DNA of 64,000 nt from Pseudopyrenochaeta lycopersici (lineage: Eukaryota > Ascomycota > Dothideomycetes > Pleosporales > Pseudopyrenochaetaceae). Under the pieces are notes generated by a model. It saw only the letters and a program-made list of their open reading frames with translations, was not told where the DNA came from and made no database searches. Position numbers and translations under genes: made by a program. Every line of letters starts with the position of its first letter. Position 1 is the first letter of the stretch. This document shows, piece by piece, positions 12,394 to 24,345 of this stretch. The stretch covers positions 62,001 to 126,000 of the forward strand of contig NHZP01000044.1 of assembly GCA_003313425.1 (NCBI GenBank), in the 5' to 3' direction.

Positions 12394-14877
12394 ATGAAAA
12401 CCTCAACTCCGGCCTCTGCGCTGTCCTTTGAACAATCGGCCAGGCCGCCACCCGCCACGCCAACGGGCGACGAGGCCGAGGACCTCAAGCGCCAGATCAC
12501 CGACCTCACGAGGCAAAACGAGAATTTGAAAGCCCAAATCACAAGTGCCGAAGAACGTACTATGGCGGCGATCATCCGTGCCCAAAACAGATACATCGAG
12601 AAGATGCGTGCGAATCGTCATGCTGAGCGCCTCGAACAAGAGCTTGCGAATGAGAGATGGCAGCGCCAAGACAACGAATTGAAGTCCATGAAGGTATTCA
12701 ATACTTTCAAGGTAACTATCGCGCAATATGAGGAAGAGAAGGCGAAGGGTCAGCGGGCTAACGCAAACGTTGTGGAACTAAAGGCGTCTCAGGATCACGT
12801 TGCCCAATTGCGTAACGATATTCAAGCATACCAAAATGAGAATGCGCGATTGGAGACACTTCAACTTCAGCAACAGGAAAAGTCCACCAGCACCATTGCG
12901 GACCTCAGTGAAGCTGTGGAAAAGCTGAAGGCTGATCTTGCGACAGAGCAGGCTGGAAACAGGGGGGGAGAGGAGCACATCAAAGTGTGTAACAAGGATT
13001 CTGAACTGATTGCTAAGCAGTCTACTGAGAATTTGAAGCATCGAAGACTCGCCCTTGAGGAACACTTGCAACAACAATTCGGCGTAATGCCCAATCAAAC
13101 GTTGGAAGAGATGCGACAAAAGTTTCAGCAGAAACTGCATCAAATGCATACACAGGCAGAGCAATTAAAGGTGCTTTATGTCAGTGAAAAACGAAAGACT
13201 GCAGCCTTGGAACGTCAAGTACAGGAAGCAATTCAAGAAGTCAATTGGTACAAGCAGCGTATACAGCAGCAACCGGCCCGAAATAACAATCCTAGTAGCA
13301 TATCTGCCGGAAAGCATGCAGGTATGCCACTAACACCGCAACAGAAAAATATTTCGAATAAGCGTAAACGTTCTAGCACTGGTGGGTACGTCGGAAGATT
13401 GTTGACATTGTGCTTCTGAATTGAAACTAATCGTCAAAGTGAATTCTCCATAAATACGCCAGAAGCACAAGTCCACTCTCAGTTTCTCTCAACAAATGGC
13501 ATCTTTGTAACACAAAACTCGCTTGAGGGCCTCCATGGCGCTGGTATTGCTGATTGCACCATGGCTGGGGTAGGGGCGTTTGATGCGATGGTGCCAGCAG
13601 GTGGGCTGCATAGTGGACCTGGAATAGCACAGCAAAACCAGGATCAGCAGCAGGCTGTACAACCTATGATGGTGCCAAACCAAAATTCCATGTACCAGAT
13701 ATCCCGGCAGCCGAACGTTTCAGGCGCACTAATGATCCCGTCTCGAAAACTGCAACGACATACAATGCCGAGTGTGATCCCCCAATATTCACAAAAAAGC
13801 TCACGTTATCAGGCGCATCAGCAAAATTTGAGTGTCTTAGCACAGGATCCAAACATTACCATGGCTCAGCAGCCCTATCTGCATCAAAAGGCCCAATACA
13901 TGAATTCCCTCACTATGCGTGGCCAGCATGCCGTACAAATGCCAATGCCTCAACTTGAAGCAGTTTTTCAAACGGAAGCCGCCGGTGCAAAGCAGATAAA
14001 TTGTATTGATGAACAGGCCAATTCTCAGCATCTTTCTTCCCCAAATCAGACAAGAGCAGCGCATAGAGTTAACAACGGCTCCCAAATATCTCTGTCGAAT
14101 AACGTGGGCATGATAAATGACCCCATACATTCCCCAATCCCACCATCATGCAGTCAAAATAATGAGTGGTTGGAAACTGCCAAAAAGCTCTCCCGTTCGC
14201 TTGTTTCTGAAGCGCCTAATCTTCAACATCTCCAGCAGCACGCTCAGCTATCTCAACAGAACATAGCCGAGATGCAAGGGCAAGATCGCTCACAAGCTGC
14301 ACCGGTGTCCCTAAATAGACTTAGCAAGACACAAATACGCAAAGAGAATGACGTGGATCGTACATCGCCGATGGCTATTATGCTGCCCACGCAACCCGAC
14401 CCTTGGTCGAACTATCCATCAATGTCACCACATATGACAGCGAGAATTCCACAGACATTTCATATGTTGGAAAAGGCAAACCAGTCTGGAAAGTCTCAGA
14501 TGTCTTACATTCCATCAACAGAAAATGTCGATAAACTAGAGAAGCAAACTGAACATCATCTTTCAAATAGGGACAAGGAAATAGGTGTCACTTCGCCGAC
14601 ATCTCCCTTGAGCAACGCGCAATCTCCAGTCAACTTGTTCAGTTCTGAGTCAGCGGTGAGGGCTAATTTCCAGGATGACAACCCTGGTTCAGGCAAAGTC
14701 CAGCTTGTGATGAGTCAAGAGAAATCGCCTGCAGCGAACAGCAAAAAGCAACCTGAACAGCACGCCGATTATCAGTACATTGATCCTTCACTTCTTGATC
14801 TGGGCACACGGGACATTGTTGAGACAACGATAGAAAGACATGCAGAATCGCCCTTACCACGCGCTCGAAACATGTAG
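12394..14877 (+). CDS. Unrecognised coiled-coil / Gln-rich protein, about 800 aa
   Basis: Two long frames, 12394-13381 and 13463-14877, join in frame through an 81-nt intron (GTGGGT donor, ACTAAT branch, GCCAG acceptor). Residues about 25-310 form a long heptad-like coiled coil rich in Glu, Gln, Lys and Arg, starting at DEAEDLKRQITDLTRQNENL. A short basic stretch KRKRS follows at the exon junction and could be a nuclear localisation signal. Residues about 330-800 are low-complexity, rich in Gln, Ser, Asn, Met and Pro, with no predicted fold. This layout fits a scaffold or transcription-related protein, but I recognise no family and assign no function. A nearer AG in the intron is skipped because it leads into a stop; cDNA would settle the join. 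Confidence 0.65.
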
Positions 14878-15384
14878 CAGAGCCGTAGATTTTCAGCCAA
14901 CGATTCTTTTCGAATTGGTCGCGGCCTTTTTACCATAACAGCCTTAAGTTTTACGCAGTGGTAGTCGAATTTGGGTCCTTGTGATGGTGGGGTCTCAAGC
15001 GACAGAGGCCGCAACTGGACCTGACTCCGCCGGACCTGACTGGGGTAGCACATACCATGTGATATAAAGTTCTTATAGAACAGCTTAGAGATATTTTTTT
15101 GTGTTGGTTTGGCGGTGGCACGGAAAGGTACAGAGGGGACCAAATGGAGCCGCCGAAGCCACAGATGCACAACTTCCAATGTGATCTTTTATCTCTGTTG
15201 CTGGATAATATTAGGTAGGATATAAGAATGCAAAGCTGAACGATAAAACTATGAATAAAGAATCTAGAGGTGAAATAACATGGCTATGGATGGACTATTC
15301 CAGTTTGGCATCGTTCGTAAACTTTCAAATTCACTGCCCATTGGGAAGCTCACCAAGCCCAAAATATGTAGTCAATTCTTATGT
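14878..15384. other. Convergent 3' intergenic, 0.5 kb
   Basis: This holds the 3' regions of the coiled-coil gene (+) and ELP2 (-). An AATAAA lies near 15254, but it is too far from either stop codon to assign. Frames here are antisense extensions with no support. Confidence 0.45.
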
Positions 15385-17854
15385 CTATGGCGAGTCCGAT
15401 GCGACAGTATAGATCCGCAATGAGGTATCATCACTCGCTACAGCAATTTCCTGCAAATCTGCCTGCTCGGCTTCGCAAGGTTTCCAAACAATCTGATTGA
15501 TCGTCTTCGCAGGCGTCAGGGTTTTGGTGATCGTTGTTACGCAAACTTTGTCCAAGGCATCTATAGCCACAGTTCCAATACTCAAACTACCATCTTCGGT
15601 CCCAAAAGCGAAGGTAGTTTGGCCTTGGACGAGTATAGTGCTGCATGCCACAGCTGTGACGGCCGCATCCACGGTCACCGTACCCTTTAATTCGACTCCG
15701 GTGTCTTGGATTTGCCATATCTTGACCGATTTATCGCGTCCGGCGGTCATGAATGTTGGCTGCTCAAATGGTGTCCATGAAGCATCGAGAATCATTCGAC
15801 TATGTCCTTTCGGATTGGAGTATTTCAATCTGTACGTCGAAGCCTCCAGGCTTCGCTCCCACACCACCCATTGCCTGTCACGTCCGACGCTGAGAAGATG
15901 CTTGTTGTCCGGAGAGAACTGTAAGGCTGTGACGGTTAGTGAATGTGCTTTGAGTGGTGGCTTGACTTCTAGCCACTCTTTGGTGTCATAGAGACGGATA
16001 ACGGCATGGTCGATGGAACTTGCGCGGCAAGCTGTTGCTACAAGACTGCCGTCTTGGCTAACAGCGACCGCTGATATCTCGTAACCATGACCATATAACT
16101 TCTCTGTCTCGGGCCAGAGTAGGTGGCGGGCTAGATGGTCCTCAAAAGGTGGACAGCTGAAATCAAGTGTGGATTTTCGAATGACGGAAGATGGGTCTAT
16201 GGCCTCTCGCTCATCTTGTTCATCATTATCCACAGGCTCACCATCACCAACAGCCTGTATTGCTTTATTAGACAGACCGAGAACAGGGATGTTGGCAGCA
16301 TCTGGGAGCTCGGTGGAAGTGAATGTGTGGATGTCACAGAGCTTGTTGAGAATCTCTGCTACGCCTCTCGGTTCATCGAAGACCCGGAGTAACTTCTCAT
16401 CTGCCCCGGAGATGAATTGGGAGTTGGAGACTGCATCAATACAGTTCAAATCATAACCGTGGATCTGTGGCCTCGAGAACTCGTGCCATGATGACGTCAA
16501 GTTTTCGCGCTTCCACTGTGAATACAGTCTTGTTGTCTGATCCGATCCAGTCGTTAGAAGATAAGCCCCGTCTCTTGACCAACACACACCGCGAACTTCT
16601 CGAACGTGGCCAGTTATGGCGACTTGCTGCGTCCACAAGTCTTCGATTGCCGAATAAGTCCATTTCCTCCAGCTTCCTGTCCGACCCAGAGATACAACTG
16701 AATTGCCGTCTGGCGACCATAGTCCGATCCAAAAGCCTCCTGCACTGCCGGTAGCACTAGTTGAACCTTTCTGCGCGCTGATTTCACCGAGCCTAGTGAT
16801 GCACACCCATACCCCTGACGCTGGGTCAGACTCCCATATCGCCAGAGAGTTATCTTCAGAGGTTGAAAGCAGCTGCAGCTTTCCGTCTCTATGCCGCCAC
16901 AAAGCCTGGTATATCCAATCCTCATGTCCCAGGAGCAGCGCTTCAAAAGTGATAGAGTAATTTGATGTAACAGTTTTGATCCAATGTGCTTTGTTCGATA
17001 AGGATTTACCAAAGCCACCAAGAGCCGGATCATTAAGCGCAGTGCTCGCCGCAGGCAGCTCATCGCCACGGTGCACCCGCCACAGACGGATGTACTTGTC
17101 CTGGCTGGCGGATGCCAATAGCAGGTCGCCATCGATATTGGTTGTCTCGCGGGTAAATTCAAGCGCACGAATCCATCCCTCATGTCCCGTAAGAGTCGCT
17201 GAAAGATGAAATTGAGCCTCTCGAGAAACGAAAATCTGGATAGCGCTGCAAGTGCCGGCGACTGCGAGAATAGTGCACGACTCATCCAATTTAGCGAGAG
17301 CGAGGTTCAAGGGAAAATACTTTGGAGAGAGAGGGATTGTTTGCAACAGCTCGGCATCGATTGAGAGGAATCCAGCAGTATAAAAGAGACTCCAGATCTT
17401 GACTGTTCCGTCTGAGGCTCCGGTGGCAAAAGTATTTGATCCAGGCAACGTAGCTATTCGTGTGATGGGACTCGTATGTGCACACAGGGTCTTGATGCAT
17501 TCGAAGCTGACCTCCTCATCTTTTGAGCTGCGCCATATGCGGATCGTGTTGTCCGCTGAACCGCTAAGTAGCACGGAGACATCAGGTGATTGAGTGGGAA
17601 AGAACTTGACTGCATTAACAGCTTTGGCATGTCCATTCAAGATTGTCCGAACTCCCCGCAGGCCGATATCCTTCTTACGTTAGTGGCTGGTATATCGTCA
17701 TTCGCCAAGATTGAGTAAGACCTACTTGGGGATCCCACAGCGCAATGCCATTATCAGCACCAAATGCTAGTAGCTGCAAACCACCCTCGTCCCAGTCAGC
17801 AGCAGCGGGATTCCTGTTGCCACCTATGGAGATGAATTCAGAAGCGGCATTCAT
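15385..17854 (-). CDS. ELP2: Elongator complex subunit 2 (WD40), 804 aa
   Basis: Minus-strand exons 17854-17726 and 17670-15385 join in phase 0 to read WDPQ-DIGLRGVRTILNGH. The N-terminus keeps the Elp2 pattern: ISIGGNRNPAAADWD, then LLAFGADNGIALWDP. Two seven-blade WD40 propellers follow. Clear repeat units include LLSGSADNTIRIW, FATGASDGTVKIW, LLASASQDKYIRLW, LLSTSEDNSLAIW, LLTTGSDQTTRLY, LLSVGRDRQWVVW and FMTAGRDKSVKIW. About 800 aa is the usual Elp2 length. Elp2 is a structural subunit of Elongator, the acetyl-CoA/SAM enzyme that starts cm5U/mcm5U formation at wobble uridine 34 of tRNAs. The gene is divergent from URM1 with 186 bp between start codons. A short upstream frame (from about 17939) cannot be joined convincingly, so I start at 17854. 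Confidence 0.94.
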
Positions 17855-18040
17855 TCTCACCAACGTGCTTGTGGAAGTCGTGATTGCTAGACCAAGTCAT
17901 TGCTTTGAGGATTTCTTTGGCGCCAGTCTCGCTTAACATACTGGAAATGGTTTAGAGGCACTATTGTTCCTCGCAAGCAGGCAGGTGCAACCGACCTTCA
18001 ACCACTTCGCTGTCACTCTAGAAGAGTTTTGGTGCCAGAG
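17855..18040. promoter_or_regulatory. Shared ELP2-URM1 divergent promoter
   Basis: Only 186 bp separate the two start codons. Both core promoters and both 5' UTRs must therefore fit in, or overlap across, this space. I see no strong TATA box. Confidence 0.7.
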
Positions 18041-18470
18041 ATGCAGGACAATGACACGATACCAGTCACGGTCGAGTTCAGGTATGGGTTTCTAGGGCTA
18101 TTCTATGGCAACATCTGCCAGAAACTAAGTATTTGCAGCGGGGGCCTGGAGATTCTTTTCTCAAACCAAAAAAAGTACTCCCTATTGCTGCCGGCAAAGG
18201 ATGATTGTGGGACACCTGCAAACATAGCCTTTCTTGTACAACATCTCTGCGATAAGGTTATGAAAGACCCGCGGAAAGAGCTGTTCGTGTTAGATGAGAC
18301 AGTGTAAGTAAGCCGTAAGAGGCTTGGAATCCTTGCTGACATGAATAACCAGGCGGCCTGGCATCTTAGTTCTCATAAACGAAGCAGACTGGGAACTAGA
18401 AGGAGAAGACAAGTATGAGTTGCAGAAGAATGATCACATCATGTTTGTCTCAACGCTTCATGGGGGTTAG
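18041..18470 (+). CDS. URM1: Ubiquitin-related modifier 1, 107 aa
   Basis: Three exons, 18041-18081, 18139-18303 and 18353-18470, with introns of 57 and 49 nt, join in frame. The protein has the Urm1 beta-grasp signature [19 protein letters not shown], then [18 protein letters not shown] and [12 protein letters not shown]. It ends in FVSTLHGG. The C-terminal Gly-Gly is present and is where the E1-like Uba4 forms the thiocarboxylate. Urm1 acts as sulfur carrier for 2-thiolation of wobble uridine in cytosolic tRNAs for Lys, Glu and Gln, and as a protein modifier under oxidative stress. The length (about 100 aa) is normal. ELP2, which acts on the same uridine, is directly divergent. Confidence 0.95.
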
Positions 18471-19039
18471 GGACTTCGCTTATACATTCACCAACCTGAA
18501 ACCAACATCAACTCCAAAGTGGGCAAATAAGTTGTATGATGAAAAAGATGCGATGAAACGCTGCAGCGGCAGTACTGACCATAGTATGGCCAAGCTAAGC
18601 TTTGGCTCGCGCTGGTAGTATAGGTAGATTTGAAGCTCATTTTATTTCATCGGAATAAGAAACGTTTATCTTCATTTCTTTTAGTTTCTAAACTTTGAAC
18701 AGCGGTCTTGAGTGTGGCTCTGGGCGCAAGGCGTTACTGCCCACCCAATTGCCATTTTCATGATTTTTTACCTGGATACTGTGTGCTGTTGGATTCAAGC
18801 AATCGCACTGTAGCTTTTTGGGATCTTACAACAGGCAATGCAAGGAAAGCGAGTAATTCCGTTCCAACTTTAGACAATATCTAAACAACGACCAAATCGG
18901 GTTCGAAATTTGTGCCAAGACTACATCACGTGCCAACGTGCCTGCGCGAACCTGATCGTCGCGTGCCCGCCGCGCTTCGTTCCTGTCTCCACGTCCAACA
19001 CTCGATCCTAGGATTATCCTCAGTTCTACAACTGCCGCG
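18471..19039. other. Intergenic, 0.57 kb
   Basis: This holds the URM1 3' region and the TDP1 promoter. A minus-strand frame overlapping the TDP1 start is an antisense shadow. I see nothing else. Confidence 0.5.
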
Positions 19040-20943
19040 ATGTCGTATTCTGATAGCGAAGAAGATATAAAGCAAGCCATTGCGATGTCTTTGCAGTCAA
19101 ATCCTACGGCAGCACAAAGTGCAGCGAGCAATGCCACCATCGACCTCACGTATGACACCGAAGATGAAGAGGATGACACGAACCTCCGGCGAGCAATAGA
19201 ACTCTCCCTGCAAGAAATTGACAGAGCAACCCACCAAAACGAGACGGCCGTAGATACATCACACGTTGCAAAAGTCGTCGCCAGGGTTGATCATCAGAGC
19301 AAACTGTTGGCTCAGCCTGTCACAGCAGCTCCCACAGCTATTGGTGGGCCACTAAACTTGATGGGATTGGATCGAAAAGCAATGGAACAAGAACGTCTCT
19401 TAAGGCTCGGCAAGCGGAAGCGAGAGCCATCGCCGAACCGGCCTTCAAAGCAGATTGTGCAAACTCCAGCTACTGAAGCCTCAGCCAGCTCAAGTGCTGA
19501 AAAGAAACCGCTACAGGCTGGAATTACGCAGTACCCTAGTGGCACGATTAAGCGTACCTTTGCCACCAAATTTCCTCGCACCGACGACATCACAGTAGAT
19601 GAGGTGCTGCAAGCAGAAAGCATCAACATTGCGGTCATCAGCTCGTTCATGTGGGATGCAGAATGTATGTGAGACTCATGTCGAGTAGTTGAAGAGCCAT
19701 AAGCTGATCTGTTCTTGGCACTTTAGGGCTGCATGAGAAACTTGATCCTAAGAAAGTCAAGCAAATCTGGCTTATGAACGCGAAGGATCAGGCGACTCAG
19801 CAACGATGGATCCGAGACATGAAGGACACTAGAGTGCCCAACCTCAAGATCCATTTTCCGCCTATGGATGGCATGATTCATAGTATGCACAGCAAGTTCA
19901 TGCTATTGTTCGGTAAAGACAGGCTACGGTTTGTAGTGCCAACTGCGAACATGACACGGATTGACTGGGGAGAGGTCGCGAATGATTGGCAGCCTGGCGT
20001 CATGGAGAACTCTGTGTTTATGATTGACCTTCCGCGGGCAGCAAATGAACCGGCGAAGGGCAAGGACGAGTTGACCAGGTTCGGACAAGGGCTAGTGTAT
20101 TTCTTAGAACAGCAGAAGGTCGGGCAGAACGTGATTGAGGGGGTGCTAAAGTTTGATTTCTCCCAGACGAGTCATCTCGCCTTTGTCCATTCCATGTGAG
20201 TTTTCCGCAGTATCGTGCTGTGACACAGACTGATATGGTGCAGCGGCGGCGCACACAAGCTGGAACCGAGCGTTGCTACAGGTATTCCTGGACTTGCAAA
20301 GGCCATACGAGACCTTCAGCTCGACGATGTCCAAGACATGGAGCTTGACTACGCGGCTTCGTCGCTCGGGGCCATCAACGACAGTCTCCTAGCACGCCTT
20401 TATCTTGCCGCCGGTGGAAAGGATTTCGCTAGCAACAGCAAAACCACGAACGTTCGCGACCACATCCGAATCTACTTCCCCACCAAGGAAACGGTGGAAA
20501 AAAGTGTCGGGGGCGCTGATTGCGGCGGCATCATCTCACTGACCAGGCAGAACTACAGCTCACCAACATTCCCTAAAGAGTGTCTTCGCAACTACGACTC
20601 GACACGGCGAGGGATGTTATCTCACAACAAGCTCCTCTTTGCGCGTGGTCGCAAGAAGGACGGGCGGCTGTTTGCATGGGTGTATCTTGGATCAGCGAAT
20701 ATCTCAGAGTCAGCTTGGGGTGGTCAGAAGGTGCTTAAGAGTGGTAAGATGGGGAGTCTGAACGTCAGAAATTGGGAGTGTGGTGTGGTGGTTCCAGTAG
20801 CAGAGGATGGATTCGAGGACTGGACATTGGAGGCTGGTGGGATACCGTCAATGAGAGTGTTTGAGGGCACCGTGGAGGTTCCTTTCCGGCATCCGGGAGA
20901 GCGATTCGAAGGCAATCAGCCTTGGTTGTTTAGGGGTGGGTGA
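19040..20943 (+). CDS. TDP1: Tyrosyl-DNA phosphodiesterase 1 with two N-terminal UIM-like motifs, 597 aa
   Basis: Exons 19040-19664, 19727-20195 and 20244-20943 join in frame with introns of 62 and 48 nt. The catalytic core has both HKD half-sites. The first is HSKFMLLF, with His at about 263; the second is SHNKLLF, with His at about 491, followed by LGSANISESAWG. Tdp1 removes stalled topoisomerase I peptides and other 3' blocks from DNA in the nucleus. The N-terminal 60 residues carry two ubiquitin-interacting-motif-like helices: SEEDIKQAIAMSLQ (about 5-18) and DTNLRRAIELSLQE (about 50-63). Each follows an acidic patch and keeps the central Ala and Ser. A KRKREPSP segment (about 122-129) may be a nuclear signal. 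Confidence 0.95.
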
Positions 20944-21356
20944 AGTTGGTTTATATTGAGCGTGGTCGACGGTGGGAGGGGCAGTATGGGATGGAGGATG
21001 GGGTCAAGTGGCGTTGCTGGCGGCCGTATATGCCGTATCGGCGTATTGGAGGTTTGTGCAGGCACGATCAGGGTCAGTGTACAAGGCCGGAACAAGGCTA
21101 GGATGGCGTTATGCTTGCCGGCAATCATGGGCGACCCAGGCGGACGGGTCGTTTACCGGACCAATGCGGCGGACTCGGCCGCGAACCAGGCGACGATGTC
21201 CGCTCGGTGTGCGCCTGGCTAAGCTCCGACGCTGCGCTCGCTGGCTGCAAAAAGATTCGGGAAGTCTGAGGGGGGCAGTTTTCCCCCAGGCATCGATGAG
21301 TATTACTATTATTATTTTTCCCTTGGCCTGTCTGTGTTTCTCCTGCATAGTCGCTC
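20944..21356. other. Intergenic, 0.41 kb
   Basis: Between TDP1 and the F-box gene on the same strand. A short pyrimidine/AT run (TATTACTATTATTATTTTTC) lies at about 21300-21320, close upstream of the F-box start. No gene is visible. Confidence 0.5.
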
Positions 21357-23266
21357 ATGCCAGAACCGCGTAGCACCCGCCGCCAGCCTGCTTCTGCGGA
21401 CGCGACTGCGACAATCCAGGTCGGACGAGGGCCCATCACGGCTCCCATACACTCGTGGTTTACGTCGCCTGCGCGGTCGCACCCAAATGCAGCGCAGGCG
21501 AAGGAGCTGCCGCTGCATCTGATCCAGCTCATCCTCAGCCATGTACGTAGGGCGGCGGGACGCGGGCTATGACCTCATCTGTATCGCTGACGGGCAGTGC
21601 AGCTCGACGATGCGGGCGACCTCGCGCGCATTACGCGCACGTCGCGGCTCTTCTACTACATGACGCTGCCGCGGCTGTACGAGCAAGTGACGCTGCGGTC
21701 GCACGCGGAGATGCGCTACGTCGACGGCAGGCCGGAAGGCTACGGCAGCGGCAGCCCGTTCGCCATGGGGCTCAACACGCTGGTGTCGCGCACCTTCAGC
21801 GACTATGTGCAGACGTTCCGCGTCGTCGGCGACTGGCGCGAGCACGACGTCGACGACTACAAGCAGGGCCGCGTGCCGGACAACAGCATGGTGCTGCAGA
21901 TTGCCCTGCGCGCCGCCCTGGACAAGATGAAGAGCCTCCAGGCGTTTGCGTAGGTATTTGCCTCGGACCCCAGCGGGGCCACATGCTGATGGGTGTGCGC
22001 AGCTGGGAACTGAACACGCCGCCGTTGCACACCGTCTACCAGGCCCTCATCGCCCGCCCCGCCCTGGCCTCGCTCACCATCCGCTGCCAGACGCGGCGCA
22101 CGCCGCGGCCCACCACCACCATCCCGCCCTTGGCCAGCCTGCGCACGCTGGTCGTCTACGACATCGACCCGCTGTGCTACCCGGACGACATCTCGCTGCT
22201 GCTGCTGGGCTCCCGCAAGCTCGAGAACCTCAAGCTGCACTGGAACCCGCGCATGCGGGGCAGCGGCGAGGAGTCGGTCAACCTCATGACCATCTTCGGC
22301 CGCTGCGTCGCCGCCCGCCAGGTGCTGCCGCTCAAGCGCATGGCCATCTACAACCTGCTCACCCGCTTCTCCGGCGACAGCCTGGCCGAAATCATCGACG
22401 AGACCTCGCAGTCCGAGATCACCGTCGTCAACTCCATGGGCTCGTCGGACCCCATGACCGTCTTCCTCGACGAGAGCTGGCGCGTCCAGCACAACAAACA
22501 TCCGGTGCCCCACAACCTGAAGATGCTGCGCACCGACAACACCGACAAGGAAGGCGCCCTCATGCTGGCCAAGTTCAGGGGCCTCGAGCGCCTGTACTTG
22601 ATCAGCCCGCGCCGCGCCAAGGAGGCCTCCAAGTCCAACAGCACCGCCGTCACGCCCTCGACCCCGTCCACAGCAACCCCCGGCGTCACCAACGGCACCC
22701 CCACCGTCACCGAACACCAGTCCCGCACCATTGCAGGCGAATACCTCGCCGTCATCGAGACCAACCACCGCACCATGCGCCACCTGCTGCTCTCCGATGC
22801 TTGGCAGCTGTCCGACGATGCCTTTTACAAGATATGCCAGTCCTGCCCCAACCTAGAACAGCTCGGATTTGCCTTCCTCGTCACCCCCTTCGAGTCCCTG
22901 CGCCAGGTCCTCACCATGGTCCCCAAGCTCTGGGCCATCCGCATGCTTGTCCGCCCGGGCTCCGAATTCGGCGAGAAGATGGAAATCATGGATACCGATA
23001 TGCACGCCTTTGCCATTGCCACCGAGTTTTGGCGGCCCGAATATAGGAACCTCAAGTATCTTGGCCTGGGAGACCACTTGGTCTTCAAACTAGGCGGCGT
23101 CTACTTCCCTTCCAAGAGGGAGCCCTTGCCCGAGGGACAGGAGAACAGCATGAATGCGAAGAGAATGGGCCCTATCCGCCGAGTTGAGAGGGTGAGCAGG
23201 GACAGTGTGAAGCACATTGAGATTTGGGGCCTGGACACGGCCGAGTTTGACCCAAAGTTTCCTTGA
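21357..23266 (+). CDS. F-box / leucine-rich-repeat-like protein, 598 aa
   Basis: Exons 21357-21542, 21603-21949 and 22003-23266 join in frame. The N-terminal region reads LPLHLIQLILSH, then LDDAGDLARITRTSRLFYYMTLPRLYE, which is the F-box pattern. Beyond it are irregular leucine-rich segments such as LASLRTLVVYDID, SRKLENLKLHW, FRGLERLYLISP and CPNLEQLGFAFL. A Thr/Ser/Pro-rich insert sits at about 375-400. Proteins of this layout are substrate receptors of SCF ubiquitin ligases; the target is unknown. Coding DNA between 21600 and 22800 is far richer in GC than its neighbours. This opens long artificial frames on both strands, but the frame chosen here is the only one with family resemblance. 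Confidence 0.8.
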
Positions 23267-24345
23267 AATAGGGAGCGCGCGTCTCGGCATAATGGGCATG
23301 TCTCTGTTCTTCGTGCTATAATCAAAATCCTCGGATAACGATATCGAAGTCCCACGCGGCAGTACTCTCACGCCCCATGGCAACAATTTGTTTGTCAGAG
23401 TCGGATCCGAGGCCATGTTGGAAATCACTCGACAACATGTCGCCCGTGTGGACGGAGATACCTGCGACGAGAACGAAAAGAACATGGCGATGAAGATGTA
23501 GGAATATTTCTTCGTCGAGATTCGCGCAATTGCAACGCTTACTTAAAACTGGATATTAGCCACGATGAGAATGGCCAAGGATACTCATGGAGTTGGTGTC
23601 GGAGTTTAATGATGATATCCCCCACTTTTCTTGTAAGATAAATTTCGCACATAGAGCCAACTAGAATGCTCGATTTGGTGACCCAATAATAATGTACATG
23701 TGCCTCGTACCGCGAAAGTGATTCGATTGACAGCGTCATGCCTATGCCTGCAGGCAGACAGTGAATGTGAGCAAACAGGATTAGAAACTTGCCACACAAG
23801 TTCACAAACGTCCCAGTCTAGGTTCATCGCGACCCGTGCCTCTTGCTGTGCCTCTTGCTGTGCCGCACCATGTGCGCTACACAAAAGACTTGCCGTTAGT
23901 GCATGGCATCACACTTGAAGCAGATGACACACTGTTCAATACAATACACCAGCCGCGGGGAGGACGACAACGACAACGACAAGAATGCACTCGAAAATCG
24001 ACAATGAAGTCTGATTAAGCTTGAGACATGACCGTTGTGGAGGCGTTCAAGCAAATTCGCTTACCCCGGTCCGCCTGCATCCAATGCAACATCAGTCTAA
24101 ATTAAGAGAACGGGAAAAGACAATTCAGGCAACCAGTAATTATTTGCCGCCGCAAGGAGTCTATCGACTACCGGTTTCGCATTTGCCTTCCTTCTTTCCC
24201 CTTGCTCTTCTTGTTCTTCTTTATCTTCATCTCTTCTTGCTACTTTCCTAACTGCTCGCTGCTTGTCCTCTTCGCGCGTTTCGTCGCGCATCCATTCGCT
24301 ATTCCAATACATTCGTTCGTTAAATCATTCACGAGTACATACATA
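23267..24345. other. Intergenic, 1.1 kb
   Basis: Contains the 3' region of the F-box gene and a pyrimidine-rich stretch (about 24175-24300, many CTT/TTC repeats) leading to the start of the membrane-protein gene at 24346. Such CT-rich leaders are common before fungal genes. No coding signal. Confidence 0.5.

Noticed and set aside
18826..18960. GGTTCGAAAT sequence resembling a tRNA B box
   Set aside because: No matching A box, acceptor stem or anticodon arm could be drawn around it.
21857..23046. Very long frames on other frames and the minus strand over the F-box gene
   Set aside because: They are shadows caused by GC-rich codons; only the spliced plus-strand reading shows F-box and leucine-repeat patterns.
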